A stretch of 64,000 bases of DNA from Solimonas flava DSM 18980 (GTDB taxonomy: Bacteria > Pseudomonadota > Gammaproteobacteria > Nevskiales > Nevskiaceae), in contig NZ_AUFV01000001.1 of NCBI RefSeq assembly GCF_000426685.1, positions 496,001 through 560,000 on the forward strand, given 5' to 3'. Each line of letters begins with the position of its first letter. The stretch's first letter is position 1. Made by a program: the position numbers and the translations under genes. The notes beneath the pieces are model-generated. The model did no database searches. It saw only the letters and a list, made by a program, of their open reading frames with translations, and was not told the DNA's origin. Shown piece after piece: positions 1 through 10,528 of the stretch.

Positions 1-917
1 AGCGGCTGCTTGGCGCTGGCGCCGAACGGCAGGTACTGGCCGTTGTCGAAGGCCTCCATCAGCACTTCCATCACCGGACCGGTGATGCCGTGGCTTTCGT
101 CGATGAAGCAGACGCCGTCGCGCGCGTGCATGAACGCGCCGGTGCGCGCGCCGCTGCCGGCGAAGGCGCCGGACACGTGGCCGCAGAGCAGCGACTTCAC
201 CGCCGCCTTGTCGCCGGTGTTCTCGGCGGCGAGGTTCACGGACACGAAGCGGCCGCGATTGCGCACCAGGTAGTAGTAGAACGCCAGCGAGGTCTTGCCG
301 CTGCCGGGACCGCCGAGCAGGTAGGTGCGATGGATGCCGTTCGCCGCGTAGGCGCGGATGCGGGCGACCAGCGCCTGCAGTTCCGGGCTGAACACGTAGA
401 AATTGCGCATCGGCGAGCCCTCGACTTCGGTCGAGATCGGCATGCGGATCAGGTTGTCTTCGACCACCGGCATCAGGCGCAGCGGCAGCTGGCGGACCGC
501 GCTCTCGGCGTTCGGCGCCAGCATCAGGCGCACGCCGGCCAGGCGGTTCTCGTTGCCGCGCCGCGTCAGCCATTCGCCGAGCGCGGTCAGCTGCGCGTTG
601 GTGACGGCGACGATCAGCGTCGTGCTGCGGCCGGCGGCGCGCGCGGCGAGCACGGCGTCGGCGAGACCGTCGAGCAGGCTCGGCGCCAGCAGCAGGCTCA
701 GCACGAAATCGGCTTCCGGCGGCACCATCTGCGCGCCGAGTTCCGCGGCACTGCACAGCTCGTGATGACGCCCTTCCGGGATCAGCAGCGAGAGATTGCG
801 CGCCAGCTCGGGATCGCGGGCATGGAAATCCGACGCGTAGATGCGCAGATACGGCTGCGGCTGGCGCTCCAGCGTCGGCGTTGCCGGGCCCGACTTGCGT
901 GTGCTGATACCGAACAT
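1..917 (-). CDS. Sigma-54-type AAA+ ATPase, atypical, partial (C-terminus outside window)
   Basis: Partial gene reading off the left edge; about 305 codons are visible. The start is ATG at 917 with an AGGGGA Shine-Dalgarno-like sequence 5 bases upstream. The first ~190 residues are a domain I do not recognise. A P-loop GGPGSGKTS follows at about residues 202-210, then a GAF-containing loop (GAFAGSG, about 250-258) where enhancer-binding proteins carry GAFTGA, then Walker B (CFIDE, about 271-275). The order and spacing match the central domain of NtrC-family activators, which remodel sigma-54 RNA polymerase. The GAFTGA loop is altered, so sigma-54 contact is uncertain and another AAA+ role is possible. 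It lies 196 bp downstream of the anti-sigma gene on the same strand. Whether a DNA-binding domain follows cannot be seen. Confidence 0.7.
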   Translation of the reverse strand, partial: MFGISTRKSGPATPTLERQPQPYLRIYASDFHARDPELARNLSLLIPEGRHHELCSAAELGAQMVPPEADFVLSLLLAPSLLDGLADAVLAARAAGRSTTLIVAVTNAQLTALGEWLTRRGNENRLAGVRLMLAPNAESAVRQLPLRLMPVVEDNLIRMPISTEVEGSPMRNFYVFSPELQALVARIRAYAANGIHRTYLLGGPGSGKTSLAFYYYLVRNRGRFVSVNLAAENTGDKAAVKSLLCGHVSGAFAGSGARTGAFMHARDGVCFIDESHGITGPVMEVLMEAFDNGQYLPFGASAKQP

Positions 918-1113
918 ATCCGTCCCCTGGACTCGATCGTGGGACGCAGCGTACGAGCCGCATAACGACGGCGCCGGCCGGCACCGATGAAGCGCTGCGC
1001 CCCGCCGACCGACGGCGCCTCGGCCTGGAACCGAAATTGCCTGCGTCGCGCTCGTCGCCCGCCAGGCACCGTTCGTCCCCCGTCGTCCGCGCCTGCGCGG
1101 CGGACGCCGCGGC

Positions 1114-1854
1114 TCAGATGGTGTCCGGGAGCGCGTCCTGGATCGCGCGCGTGCGCGCGTCATCGGCGGCGCCGACCACGGCATAGCCGTAGCCGTCGTG
1201 GAACCACCAGCGCGTCGTCAGCGGCCCGTCGCGGCGCGTGCCGACGCTGGGCTCCGGCTGGCGACGACTCGGCCGCACGTAGAAGCTGATGCGGCGGCCG
1301 TCGGCGGACTCGTAGAAGACCAGCGCCGCCGCGCCTTCCGAGGTCGACAGCAGGCGGCCGCCGAGCAGCGCGAAACCGTAGGTGCCCAGATCCGGCAGTG
1401 CCAGCGGCCGACCGAGCCGGCCGGCGAGCCAGGCCTGCAGATCGGCGCCCTGCCCGGCACGCAGTTCGACCGGCCGCAGACGATCGCTGGCGAACACGCG
1501 GTAGGCCTCGACGGCGTCGGCCATCGGCGCCGGCCGCGCCAGCGCGCCGCGCCCCTGCCAGCCGCCGAGCACGCCGAGCCCGACCGCCAGCAGCCAGGAC
1601 GCACACAGCAAGGCCAGCCGCTGCCGGCGGCGACGCAGGCCGCGGCGAATCACGGCCGGATCGAGCTGCGGCGCAGCCGGCCGCGTGGCGCGGCGCAGCG
1701 CTTCGCCGAGCTGGCGTGCATCTTCGCGCCAGGCGGCGACGCGCGCCGCCAGCGCCGGCTGCGCAGCGAGGCGCGCCTCGAGATCGGCGCACCGCCGGGC
1801 GTCGAGGCGACCGTCGACATAGGCCTGCAGTTCGGTGTCGTCGATGTCGTTCAT
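1114..1854 (-). CDS. Anti-sigma factor, single-pass membrane protein
   Basis: A 246-residue protein partnered with the ECF sigma gene. The stop and start codons of the pair overlap as ATGA (1851-1854), so translation is likely coupled. The N-terminal ~60 residues (DTELQAYVDGRLDARR...) resemble the cytoplasmic anti-sigma segment of zinc-finger/RskA-like regulators, but the classic H-x3-C-x2-C zinc motif is absent. One hydrophobic segment at about residues 85-105 (LALLCASWLLAVGLGVLGG) would place the remaining ~140 residues in the periplasm. Family knowledge: such proteins hold the sigma factor at the membrane until a signal releases it. The signal here is unknown; the divergent catalase suggests oxidative stress (inference). 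Confidence 0.85.
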   Translation of the reverse strand: MNDIDDTELQAYVDGRLDARRCADLEARLAAQPALAARVAAWREDARQLGEALRRATRPAAPQLDPAVIRRGLRRRRQRLALLCASWLLAVGLGVLGGWQGRGALARPAPMADAVEAYRVFASDRLRPVELRAGQGADLQAWLAGRLGRPLALPDLGTYGFALLGGRLLSTSEGAAALVFYESADGRRISFYVRPSRRQPEPSVGTRRDGPLTTRWWFHDGYGYAVVGAADDARTRAIQDALPDTI

Positions 1855-2360
1855 TTGACTCTCCGCAGCGCGGGCCGCAGCGGCCCGCCGTCCATCAGCT
1901 CGCGATAGCGCTGCCGTGCGCGTGACAGACGCGACATCACCGTGCCGATCGGCACGCCGAGCGCGTCGGCCGCTTCCTGGTAGGCGAGCCCCTCGACCGC
2001 GACCATCAGCAGCAGCGCGCGCTGCTCGGCCGGCAAGCGGCCGAGCGCGGCGAGCGCATCCTGCGCCAGCACCGTGTCCTCGGCCGATGGCGCCAGCGCG
2101 CCGGGCTCGTCGCCGACGTAGGGCTCGAACACGCGCCGCCAGCGCCGGCTGCGGCGCTGCGCATCGACGAACTGCCGGTAGAGAATCGAGAACAGCCAGG
2201 CGCGCAGTTCGCCGTCGGGCCGTCGCGTCCGCCAGCGCGACAGCGCGCGTTCCAGGCAGGCCTGCACCAGGTCGTCAGCGTCGCCGGCATCGCGCGCCAG
2301 GCCGAGCGCGAAACGTCGCAGCGCCGGCAGCAGTTCCCGCAATTCATCGTCGTCGATCAT
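1851..2360 (-). CDS. ECF-family RNA polymerase sigma factor
   Basis: About 169 residues with the two-domain ECF architecture: region 2 at about residues 10-75 (DADDLVQACLERALSRW, then AWLFSILYRQFVDAQRR) and region 4 at about 110-160 (LPAEQRALLLMVAVEGLAY..AADALGVPIGTVMSRLSRAR). An upstream in-frame ATG at 2390 would add ten residues (MRRIGCGPWA). I prefer 2360 because the homologous region begins there; neither start has a strong ribosome binding site. The anti-sigma gene overlaps its 3' end. It is divergent from the catalase operon, and the shared intergenic region carries matching ECF-type promoter elements on both strands, so autoregulation plus control of catalase/b561 is the likely circuit. 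Confidence 0.92.
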   Translation of the reverse strand: MIDDDELRELLPALRRFALGLARDAGDADDLVQACLERALSRWRTRRPDGELRAWLFSILYRQFVDAQRRSRRWRRVFEPYVGDEPGALAPSAEDTVLAQDALAALGRLPAEQRALLLMVAVEGLAYQEAADALGVPIGTVMSRLSRARQRYRELMDGGPLRPALRRVK

Positions 2361-2420
2361 CGCCCATGGCCCGCAGCCGATCCGTCGCATGCCGACCCGA
2401 AAACACGGGCCATTGTCGCG

Positions 2421-2448
2421 TAAGACGCGCGACAGCCGGTTTTATTCC
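2421..2448 (-). promoter_or_regulatory. ECF-type promoter for the sigma/anti-sigma operon
   Basis: On the minus strand GGAATAAA (2448-2441) is followed after exactly 13 bases by CGTCTTA (2427-2421). From GGAAT to CGTC this is the 16-base spacing typical of ECF promoters. The likely transcript start near 2415 leaves a short leader before the sigma gene. The element mirrors the plus-strand promoter at 2462-2489. Confidence 0.65.
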
Positions 2449-2469
2449 GTCGCGGGACAACGGAATAAA
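2441..2469. repeat. Perfect 10-bp inverted repeat formed by two divergent -35 elements
   Basis: TTTATTCCGT (2441-2450) and ACGGAATAAA (2460-2469) are exact reverse complements around a 9-bp spacer. Each arm contains the -35-like GGAATAAA of one divergent promoter. It could also be read as an operator palindrome; the matching CGTC elements outside both arms favour the twin-promoter reading. Confidence 0.85.
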
Positions 2470-2489
2470 GGCGCAGCGGCAGCGTCTCA
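2462..2489 (+). promoter_or_regulatory. ECF-type promoter for the catalase/b561 operon
   Basis: GGAATAAA (2462-2469), 13 bases, then CGTCTCA (2483-2489). This has the same consensus and spacing as the opposing minus-strand promoter. The predicted start near 2495 gives a leader of about 22 bases before the catalase ATG at 2517. Confidence 0.65.
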
Positions 2490-2516
2490 CCGACGTATCC
2501 CTTCCGGAAAACCCGC

Positions 2517-3611
2517 ATGCCGACCCCCGAACCCCTGTCCGCCGGTCAGCGCACGCTGCGCCTGACGGCCATCGCCCTGATCGCCGGTGCACTCGCCCTG
2601 GCCTTCGCCGCGAGCGCCGGCTGGCTCACGCCGGCGCGGCTGACGCCCGGCCGCATCGTCGATGCGCTGCAAGGCCACGACGGCCTGCATCCCGGCTTTC
2701 GCCGCGCGCACGCCAAGGGCGTTTGCGTGATCGGCGAGTTCGCCGGCAACGGCGCCGGCGCGGCACTGTCGAAGGCCGCACTGTTCGCCGCCGGCGCGCG
2801 CGTGCCGGTGGTCGGACGCTTCTCGACCGGCGGCGGCATTCCGGATGCGCCGGATGGCCGCGTCGTGTTCCATTCGATGGCGCTCAGTTTCACGCTGCCC
2901 GACGGCAGCCAGTGGCGCACCGGCATGAATCATGTGCCGATCTTCCCGGTCGCCACGCCGCAGGACTTCCTCGCCTTCCAGCTTGCGACGCGTCCCGCCC
3001 CTGCGACAGGCAAGCCCGATCCGGCGCGCGTCGCCGCCTATCTGGCGGCGCATCCCGAAACGCGGGCTTTCATGGCCTGGCTGCGCGAGCACCCGCTGCC
3101 GTCGAGCTTCGCCAACGGCACCTACTACAGCGTCAACGCCTTTCGCTTCATCGACGCCGCCGGTACGGCGCGGACGGTGCGCTGGCGCATGCAGCCGGAA
3201 GCGCCGTTCGCCGAGCTCGACAAGGCGACGCTGGCGCAGCGCGACGCGGATTTCCTGTTCGCCGATCTGGCCACGCGCCTGCGCGCCGGTCCGCTGCGCT
3301 GGCAGCTGATCGTCACGCTTGCCGGGCCCGGCGATGCCGGCAACGACGCGACCCGGCCGTGGCCGGCGGATCGCCGTGAGCTGACGCTCGGCACGCTGAC
3401 GCTCGAGCGCGCGACGCTCGAAGACGACGGACCGTGCCGCGATCTCACCTTCGACCCTCTGATCCTGCCGGCCGGCATCGCCGCGTCCGACGACCCGCTG
3501 CTGGCGGCACGCTCGGCCGCCTACGCCCGTTCCTTCACCCGCCGCGCCGGCGAGCCGGCGCCGCGCAGCGCGCTGGCGCGCGACCCGTCGTTCCGCGAGA
3601 CCGTCCGATGA
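2517..3611 (+). CDS. Catalase-family peroxidase with N-terminal hydrophobic anchor (SrpA-like)
   Basis: A 364-residue short catalase-fold heme protein. Residues ~13-37 are a hydrophobic stretch (LTAIALIAGALALAFAAS) suggesting export or a membrane anchor. The distal histidine lies in AHAKGVCVIGEF (about residue 65), the distal asparagine in TGMNHVPIF (about 140), and the proximal tyrosine fits RxxxY in RSAAY near the C-terminus. It is shorter than true catalases (~480 or more) and matches the catalase-related peroxidase group, which can reduce peroxides with an electron donor. The cytochrome b561 gene overlaps its stop codon, and an ECF-type promoter sits upstream. The likely job is envelope peroxide detoxification (inference). 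Confidence 0.88.
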   Translation: MPTPEPLSAGQRTLRLTAIALIAGALALAFAASAGWLTPARLTPGRIVDALQGHDGLHPGFRRAHAKGVCVIGEFAGNGAGAALSKAALFAAGARVPVVGRFSTGGGIPDAPDGRVVFHSMALSFTLPDGSQWRTGMNHVPIFPVATPQDFLAFQLATRPAPATGKPDPARVAAYLAAHPETRAFMAWLREHPLPSSFANGTYYSVNAFRFIDAAGTARTVRWRMQPEAPFAELDKATLAQRDADFLFADLATRLRAGPLRWQLIVTLAGPGDAGNDATRPWPADRRELTLGTLTLERATLEDDGPCRDLTFDPLILPAGIAASDDPLLAARSAAYARSFTRRAGEPAPRSALARDPSFRETVR

Positions 3612-4165
3612 ATGCCCGCCCCGCTTCGTTCCACCCGTACGCGCGCCTGCTGCACTGGAGCATGGCGATCCTGATCGTGGCGATGCTGTTCGTCGGCGTC
3701 GGCATGGCGTCGACCGTCAGCCCGCTGCGCCAGACGCTGCTGGCGCTGCACCGGCCGCTCGGCCTCGCCCTGCTCGTGCTCGTCGCGCTGCGTCTGGCGG
3801 TGCGCCTGCGGCATCGGCCGCCGCCGCTGCCGGCCGCGCTGCCGGCCTGGCAGCGCCACGCCGCCGGCGCTTCGCACGGCCTGCTGTATGGCCTGATGTT
3901 CGCGCTGCCGCTGGTCGGCTGGGCGATGCTCTCGGCCGGCGACTATCCGCTGACGCTGGCACCGGGCCTGACGCTGCCGCCGATCGTGCCGCGCGACGCC
4001 GCGCTCTACGCGCTGCGGCGGCGGGCGCACACGGCGCTCGCGCTGCTGCTGTTCGGCACCGTGCTGCTGCATCTGGCTGCCGCGCTGCAGCACGCCTGGC
4101 TGCGCCGCGACGGCGTGATGGCGAGCATGGCGCCGTGGCGCCGCCGCCCGGGTCAGTCCGGATAG
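3608..4165 (+). CDS. Cytochrome b561 family membrane protein
   Basis: A 185-residue, four-helix membrane cytochrome. The start ATG at 3608 overlaps the catalase stop (ATGA), which fixes the start and implies coupling. Candidate heme-ligand histidines sit in HPYARLLHWSM (helix 1), LLALHRPLG (helix 2), ASHGLLYGLM (helix 3) and AHTALALLLFGTVLLHLAAA (helix 4), the usual b561 pattern. Family knowledge: these proteins move electrons from quinol, superoxide or ascorbate across the inner membrane. Paired with a catalase-like peroxidase it could supply the reductant. The 3' end overlaps the convergent VOC gene by 13 bases. Confidence 0.92.
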   Translation: MNARPASFHPYARLLHWSMAILIVAMLFVGVGMASTVSPLRQTLLALHRPLGLALLVLVALRLAVRLRHRPPPLPAALPAWQRHAAGASHGLLYGLMFALPLVGWAMLSAGDYPLTLAPGLTLPPIVPRDAALYALRRRAHTALALLLFGTVLLHLAAALQHAWLRRDGVMASMAPWRRRPGQSG

Positions 4166-4536
4166 TTGGAAACTTCGATCAGGTTGCCGTCCGGATCGCG
4201 GAAATAGACCGACTCGACCGGCCCGAGCGCGCCGGCGCGCGAGACCGGGCCGGCCTCGATCGCGATGCCGAAGCGTTCGAGCTGGTTGACGATCTCCTTG
4301 ATCGGCGTGGTGCTGACGAAGCACAGATTGGCCGAACCGCGCGTCGGATGCGCGGCGTGCGGCGTGGCCGGCGCGCCGACCGGATAGAGCTTGAGCTGCT
4401 GCGTGCCGAAGGCCAGCGCGTGGCGGCCGTCGCCGGCGTGCAGCGGCCGCATGCCGAGCACCTCGCGGTAGAAGCGGATCGTCGCGTCCAGATCGTGGAC
4501 GTTGAGGACCAGATGGTCGATTCGTTCGATATGCAT
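4153..4536 (-). CDS. VOC (glyoxalase/bleomycin-resistance) family protein
   Basis: A 127-residue single vicinal-oxygen-chelate module with paired beta-alpha-beta-beta-beta units. Candidate metal ligands are His in RIDHLVLNV (residue ~8), Glu in VESVYFRDPDGN and Glu in NLIEVSNYP near the C-terminus. This layout is common in uncharacterised VOC proteins annotated as virulence or dioxygenase-like; the substrate cannot be read from sequence. It starts 13 bases after fumC on the same strand and so is probably co-transcribed with it. Confidence 0.85.
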   Translation of the reverse strand: MHIERIDHLVLNVHDLDATIRFYREVLGMRPLHAGDGRHALAFGTQQLKLYPVGAPATPHAAHPTRGSANLCFVSTTPIKEIVNQLERFGIAIEAGPVSRAGALGPVESVYFRDPDGNLIEVSNYPD

Positions 4537-4549
4537 AGGTGTTTCCGCT

Positions 4550-7461
<2,912 letters not shown>

Positions 7462-7486
7462 ACCGGCCACGGTCCTGCCGCTGCTG

Positions 7487-7515
7487 GACGTCGCCGCCGG
7501 CCGCGCGGCGGCGTC
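7487..7515. terminator. GC-rich hairpin downstream of purB
   Basis: GACGTCGCCGC (7487-7497) pairs with GCGGCGGCGTC (7505-7515) with one G:U pair and a 7-base loop. There is no T-tract, so it could be an attenuating or Rho-assisted site rather than a classic terminator. Confidence 0.35.
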
Positions 7516-7630
7516 CGTGGCGACCTGCCATCCATGCACAGGCCGCCGGCCGTCGGATCGTGCGCCGGCAGCGGCTTCGCATCACGCTCGCCGACGCCGC
7601 TGACGTCATGCGCACGTTAAGCTGCGTGCC

Positions 7631-8149
7631 ATGACCGACGGCGCCCAGCAGCCCGCCTCCCCGACCTCCGCTCCGGACGCGGAGATACTGCACGGCACGG
7701 CGGCGTACGCCAGCGCGACGCTGAAACTGATCACGCGCGCGCATCTGCAGCTGCGCGTGTTCAGCCAGGAACTCGACCGTCGCGTCTGGAGCGATCCGGG
7801 GGTCGTCGAGCTGCTGCGCAGTTTCGCGCTGCGCTCGCCCCACGCCGAGCTGCGCGTGCTGCTGAACCATCCGAAGGCCGCCGCCCAGCGCGGCCACCGG
7901 CTCGTCGAGCTCGCACGGCGGCTGCCGAGCCGCATCCAGCTGCGCGAGCTGGCCGAAGAGCGCCGCGGCCTGGGCGAGGAATACGCGATCGCCGACGAAT
8001 ACGCGCTGCTGCACAAGCGCCGCCACGACGATCTCGAAGCGTACTGGTACGCGCACGCACCGCTCGAGGCGCGGCGCCGGCGCCACCAGTTCGACCAGCT
8101 CTGGGAGGAATCGCCGCCGGCGCGCGAGCTCGCCGAGCTGCGTCTGTAG
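7631..8149 (+). CDS. Conserved hypothetical protein, DUF7931-like
   Basis: A 172-residue soluble protein whose pattern resembles the DUF7931 family of gammaproteobacteria: an early segment ITRAHLQLRVFSQELD, a middle ELRVLLNHP strand, EEYAIADEYALLHK near residue 120, and a C-terminal FDQLWEESPPARELAEL helix. These proteins look like a half phospholipase-D-type fold without the HKD catalytic motif; I see no HxKxxxxD here. No function is assigned. It stands alone between purB and a convergent operon and ends just before a strong hairpin. Confidence 0.7.
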   Translation: MTDGAQQPASPTSAPDAEILHGTAAYASATLKLITRAHLQLRVFSQELDRRVWSDPGVVELLRSFALRSPHAELRVLLNHPKAAAQRGHRLVELARRLPSRIQLRELAEERRGLGEEYAIADEYALLHKRRHDDLEAYWYAHAPLEARRRRHQFDQLWEESPPARELAELRL

Positions 8150-8154
8150 GGCCT

Positions 8155-8181
8155 GGTCGCGGCCCTGCAGGGGCCGCGACC
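8155..8181. terminator. Perfect 11-bp hairpin between convergent genes
   Basis: GGTCGCGGCCC (8155-8165) and GGGCCGCGACC (8171-8181) are perfect complements around a 5-base loop. It lies between the stop codons of two convergent genes, so it may serve both strands. Only a short TT follows on the plus strand. Confidence 0.5.
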
Positions 8182-8188
8182 TTGCGGC

Positions 8189-8632
8189 TCAGCGCGCTTC
8201 TTCGGGCGCGACGCGCTCGCGCGCGCGAATGAAGGCGCGCGCGTGCTCCGGCAGCGGCCGGGTCTTGTTGTCGCGGTAGTCGAACCAGACCAGCACGCTG
8301 CGCGTCACCGCCACCAGGCGCTCGCCGACGAACAGCGCGCCCTCGGTGTTCATGCTGCTGCGGCCGATGCGGCGCACGCGATAGCCGAGACGGATCGTGG
8401 CCGGATGGTGCAGCTGTTCGAGGAAGTCGCACTCGATGTGCGCAAGGATGAAACCGCCGCCGTTGACGAAGCGGTCGCCGCCGACCAGCGCTTCGAAGTA
8501 ATCGAGCCGCGCCGACTCGTCGAAGGTGAAGAAGCGCGCGTTGTTGACGTGGCCGAGCATGTCGCAGTCGGACCAGCGCGTCGCCAGTTCGAAGAAGTAC
8601 GAAAAATCCTCGGCGCGGGGGCGCTCGATCAT
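8189..8632 (-). CDS. Acyl-CoA thioesterase, 4HBT hotdog family
   Basis: A 147-residue hotdog-fold protein. RWSDCDMLGHVNNARFFTF (about residues 18-36) is the 4-hydroxybenzoyl-CoA thioesterase signature with the catalytic-type Asp (SDCDMLGH) and the following HVNN. I use ATG at 8632 with GGAG 8 bases upstream; a GTG one codon earlier (8635) is also possible. The start overlaps the DUF1289 stop. It hydrolyses acyl-CoA or acyl-ACP thioesters in the cytoplasm; the chain specificity is not predictable. Confidence 0.88.
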   Translation of the reverse strand: MIERPRAEDFSYFFELATRWSDCDMLGHVNNARFFTFDESARLDYFEALVGGDRFVNGGGFILAHIECDFLEQLHHPATIRLGYRVRRIGRSSMNTEGALFVGERLVAVTRSVLVWFDYRDNKTRPLPEHARAFIRARERVAPEEAR

Positions 8633-8850
8633 CACTGGGGCTCCGGGTCGGAAAGGGTCGGGGGATGTTCACGCAGCCGGGCCGCGGCACGCGCGCGGAT
8701 CGCCTGCTTGCGGCTGCCGTCGGCACGCGGCCAGGCCATGATCTCGTCGAGATCGCGGCCGCAGCCGACGCAGTGGCCCTGCGGACCGATGCGACAGATG
8801 CGGGTGCACGGCGACGGCACGTCGCCGGATGGTGGCTCAGCTTCGGACAT
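8632..8850 (-). CDS. DUF1289 domain protein (small Cys-rich)
   Basis: A 72-residue protein with the DUF1289 cysteine pattern SPCTRICRIGPQGHCVGCGRD (residues ~13-32: C-x3-C-x7-C-x2-C), likely a small metal- or Fe-S-binding module, followed by ExMAWP, the usual helix. Function unknown for the family. It overlaps the upstream lipoprotein gene by 14 bases and the downstream thioesterase by a few, so it belongs to the four-gene minus-strand operon starting at 10484. Confidence 0.88.
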   Translation of the reverse strand: MSEAEPPSGDVPSPCTRICRIGPQGHCVGCGRDLDEIMAWPRADGSRKQAIRARAAARLREHPPTLSDPEPQ

Positions 8851-9373
8851 CGTCCGCTACGGTAGCACCGTCGAGCCAGCGCCGGAACGCGCCTTTGAGC
8901 CGCGGATAGTCGCGTGCCTCGCAGCTGGCGACCAGCGTCCAGCCGCGGCCGTCGGCGATCACGTACTGCGTCCACACCATGCGCGTCGACTGCACGCCGC
9001 GCATGCGGCGCAGCACGCGCACCGCCTCGTGCCCGGACATGCGCAGCCCCTCGCGACGCAGCAGCGTCTGCTCGGGGCTCGCGCGCGCCTCGCGTTCGAG
9101 CTTGAAGTCGACGTAGGACGCCAGGCTCGGATCGGCGTGCCGCGGCTCGTCGTGGGCCACCAGCAGGAACGCGCCGCGCACCGGCCGGCCGTGCTCGGTC
9201 GGCCGCAGGTAGAGATCGGCGCCGATGCCCGGCGTCGCCTGCCAGCCGGCCGGCAGCGGCACGCGCAGCGACGAGCCGGCGATCACCAGCGGCGTCGGCG
9301 GCGGCTGCGTCTGGCAGGCCGCGAACGTCAGCAGCGCCGCGGCCGTCGCCGCGCGAACAAGACCTCGAACCAT
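8837..9373 (-). CDS. Small predicted lipoprotein, unknown function
   Basis: A 178-residue protein with an N-terminal signal ending in a lipobox-like FAAC (Cys ~20), then a Pro/Gln-rich linker (QTQPPPTP). The mature part (IAGSSLRVPLPAGWQ...YVIADGRGWTLVASCEARDYPRLKGAFRRWL) resembles small periplasmic proteins of the PsbP/DcrB-like kind that start with a PAGW segment; that similarity is a weak inference. It starts 4 bases after the metallophosphoesterase stop, in the same operon. Confidence 0.75.
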   Translation of the reverse strand: MVRGLVRAATAAALLTFAACQTQPPPTPLVIAGSSLRVPLPAGWQATPGIGADLYLRPTEHGRPVRGAFLLVAHDEPRHADPSLASYVDFKLEREARASPEQTLLRREGLRMSGHEAVRVLRRMRGVQSTRMVWTQYVIADGRGWTLVASCEARDYPRLKGAFRRWLDGATVADDVRS

Positions 9374-9377
9374 CGGC

Positions 9378-10484
9378 TCAGCTGGCCTGGCGCTGGAAGC
9401 TCATCTCGTAGGCGGGCGCCGGGCGGCCGGCGGCGTCGACCTGCGCCGGCTCGCCGCCCGCCTTCACCGTGTAGACGGCGACGCGCGCGGTATCGCCGTC
9501 GAGCTCGATCCAGAAGAAGCCGAAGAGGTCGCCGGTCTGGAAGTAGGCTTCGTTGCGCGCCGCGTCGAGCGTCGAGCGTGCTTTCGAGCCGGCCCCGGAC
9601 AGGATGTGCTGGGTCTTGCCGCAGCCGGCGACCGGCTTGAGCCAGTAGAGGTTGTGGTCGTGGCCGTTGAGAAAGACGTCGGCCTGATCGCAGATCGTCT
9701 GTTCGAGGAAGGCCTTGTAGTCGGCACCGCGGCAGCTGCCGCTGACCAGCACGCCCTGCAGCACGCAGATATCGGCGCCCGAGCCGCGCTCGTAGTCGCC
9801 GGCGTTGCCGTGGTCGCCGTTGGAAATGTACGGGTGATGCGCGAGCGCGAACTTCCAGCGCGCCCGGCTCGCCGCCATGCCGTCCTGCAGGAAGGTCTGC
9901 TGCTCGGCGATGTAGGCCTGCAGCGCGTCGCCGCGCCACTCGGCGTTCGGGTCGTCGAGGTAGTGCGTGATCGGCGAAGAGTCGATGACGAAGAACTCGG
10001 CCAGCGGCGTGCTGGCTTCGCGCGGCCAGGTCACGCTGTAGTAGCGCGCCGGCATCACCCACTTGCCCGCCGCGTTGTGCGCCGACATCGCGTAGTCGAC
10101 CTGGGCGTCGCCGCGCGCGTTGGCGCCGCCGCCGCCGGGGATCGCCAGCGAGTTGTCGTGGTTGCCGAGCGCGACGAAGAACGGGAAGTCGAGATCCTGA
10201 TACGGCGTCTCGAACGCCGCCTGGAAGATCGGATCGTCGGCCGAGCCGGCGCCGGTCTCGTAGATGTTGTCGCCGGCCATCGTCGCGAAATCGCAGCCGC
10301 GCTGCGCGCAGACCTGGGCGACGATCTTGGCGACATTGTCCGACTCGCCGTCCGGTGCCGGCGCGCCGGTGTCGCCGAGCGCGATGAAGCGCGCCTTGCG
10401 CGCGCCCGCTTCGCCGCCGCCGCTCGATCCGCCGCAGGCCGCGAGCGTACAGCTCAGCAGCGCCGTCCATAGCCACTTGTTCAT
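9378..10484 (-). CDS. Metallophosphoesterase lipoprotein, purple acid phosphatase-like
   Basis: A 368-residue calcineurin-like phosphoesterase with a lipoprotein signal (LLSCTLAAC, Cys ~17) and Gly/Ser linker, so exposed in the periplasm or on the outer membrane. The metal-binding blocks are in order: ALGDTGAP (about 36), MAGDNIYE (about 70), ALGNHDNS (about 105), LAHHPYIS (about 215) and NGHDHNLYW (about 272). The tyrosine of GDNIY and overall order match tartrate-resistant/purple acid phosphatases, which hydrolyse phosphate monoesters with a Fe/metal centre. It is the first gene of a four-gene operon. Confidence 0.9.
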   Translation of the reverse strand: MNKWLWTALLSCTLAACGGSSGGGEAGARKARFIALGDTGAPAPDGESDNVAKIVAQVCAQRGCDFATMAGDNIYETGAGSADDPIFQAAFETPYQDLDFPFFVALGNHDNSLAIPGGGGANARGDAQVDYAMSAHNAAGKWVMPARYYSVTWPREASTPLAEFFVIDSSPITHYLDDPNAEWRGDALQAYIAEQQTFLQDGMAASRARWKFALAHHPYISNGDHGNAGDYERGSGADICVLQGVLVSGSCRGADYKAFLEQTICDQADVFLNGHDHNLYWLKPVAGCGKTQHILSGAGSKARSTLDAARNEAYFQTGDLFGFFWIELDGDTARVAVYTVKAGGEPAQVDAAGRPAPAYEMSFQRQAS

Positions 10485-10528
10485 TTGCTTTCCCTGCCCT
10501 GTCAGCAGACTGAAAATACATCCCGCGC

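Noticed and set aside
90-965. Plus-strand 291-codon open frame at the left edge
   Set aside because: Arg/Ala/His-rich translation with no family pattern; the opposite strand carries a P-loop and Walker B in one frame.
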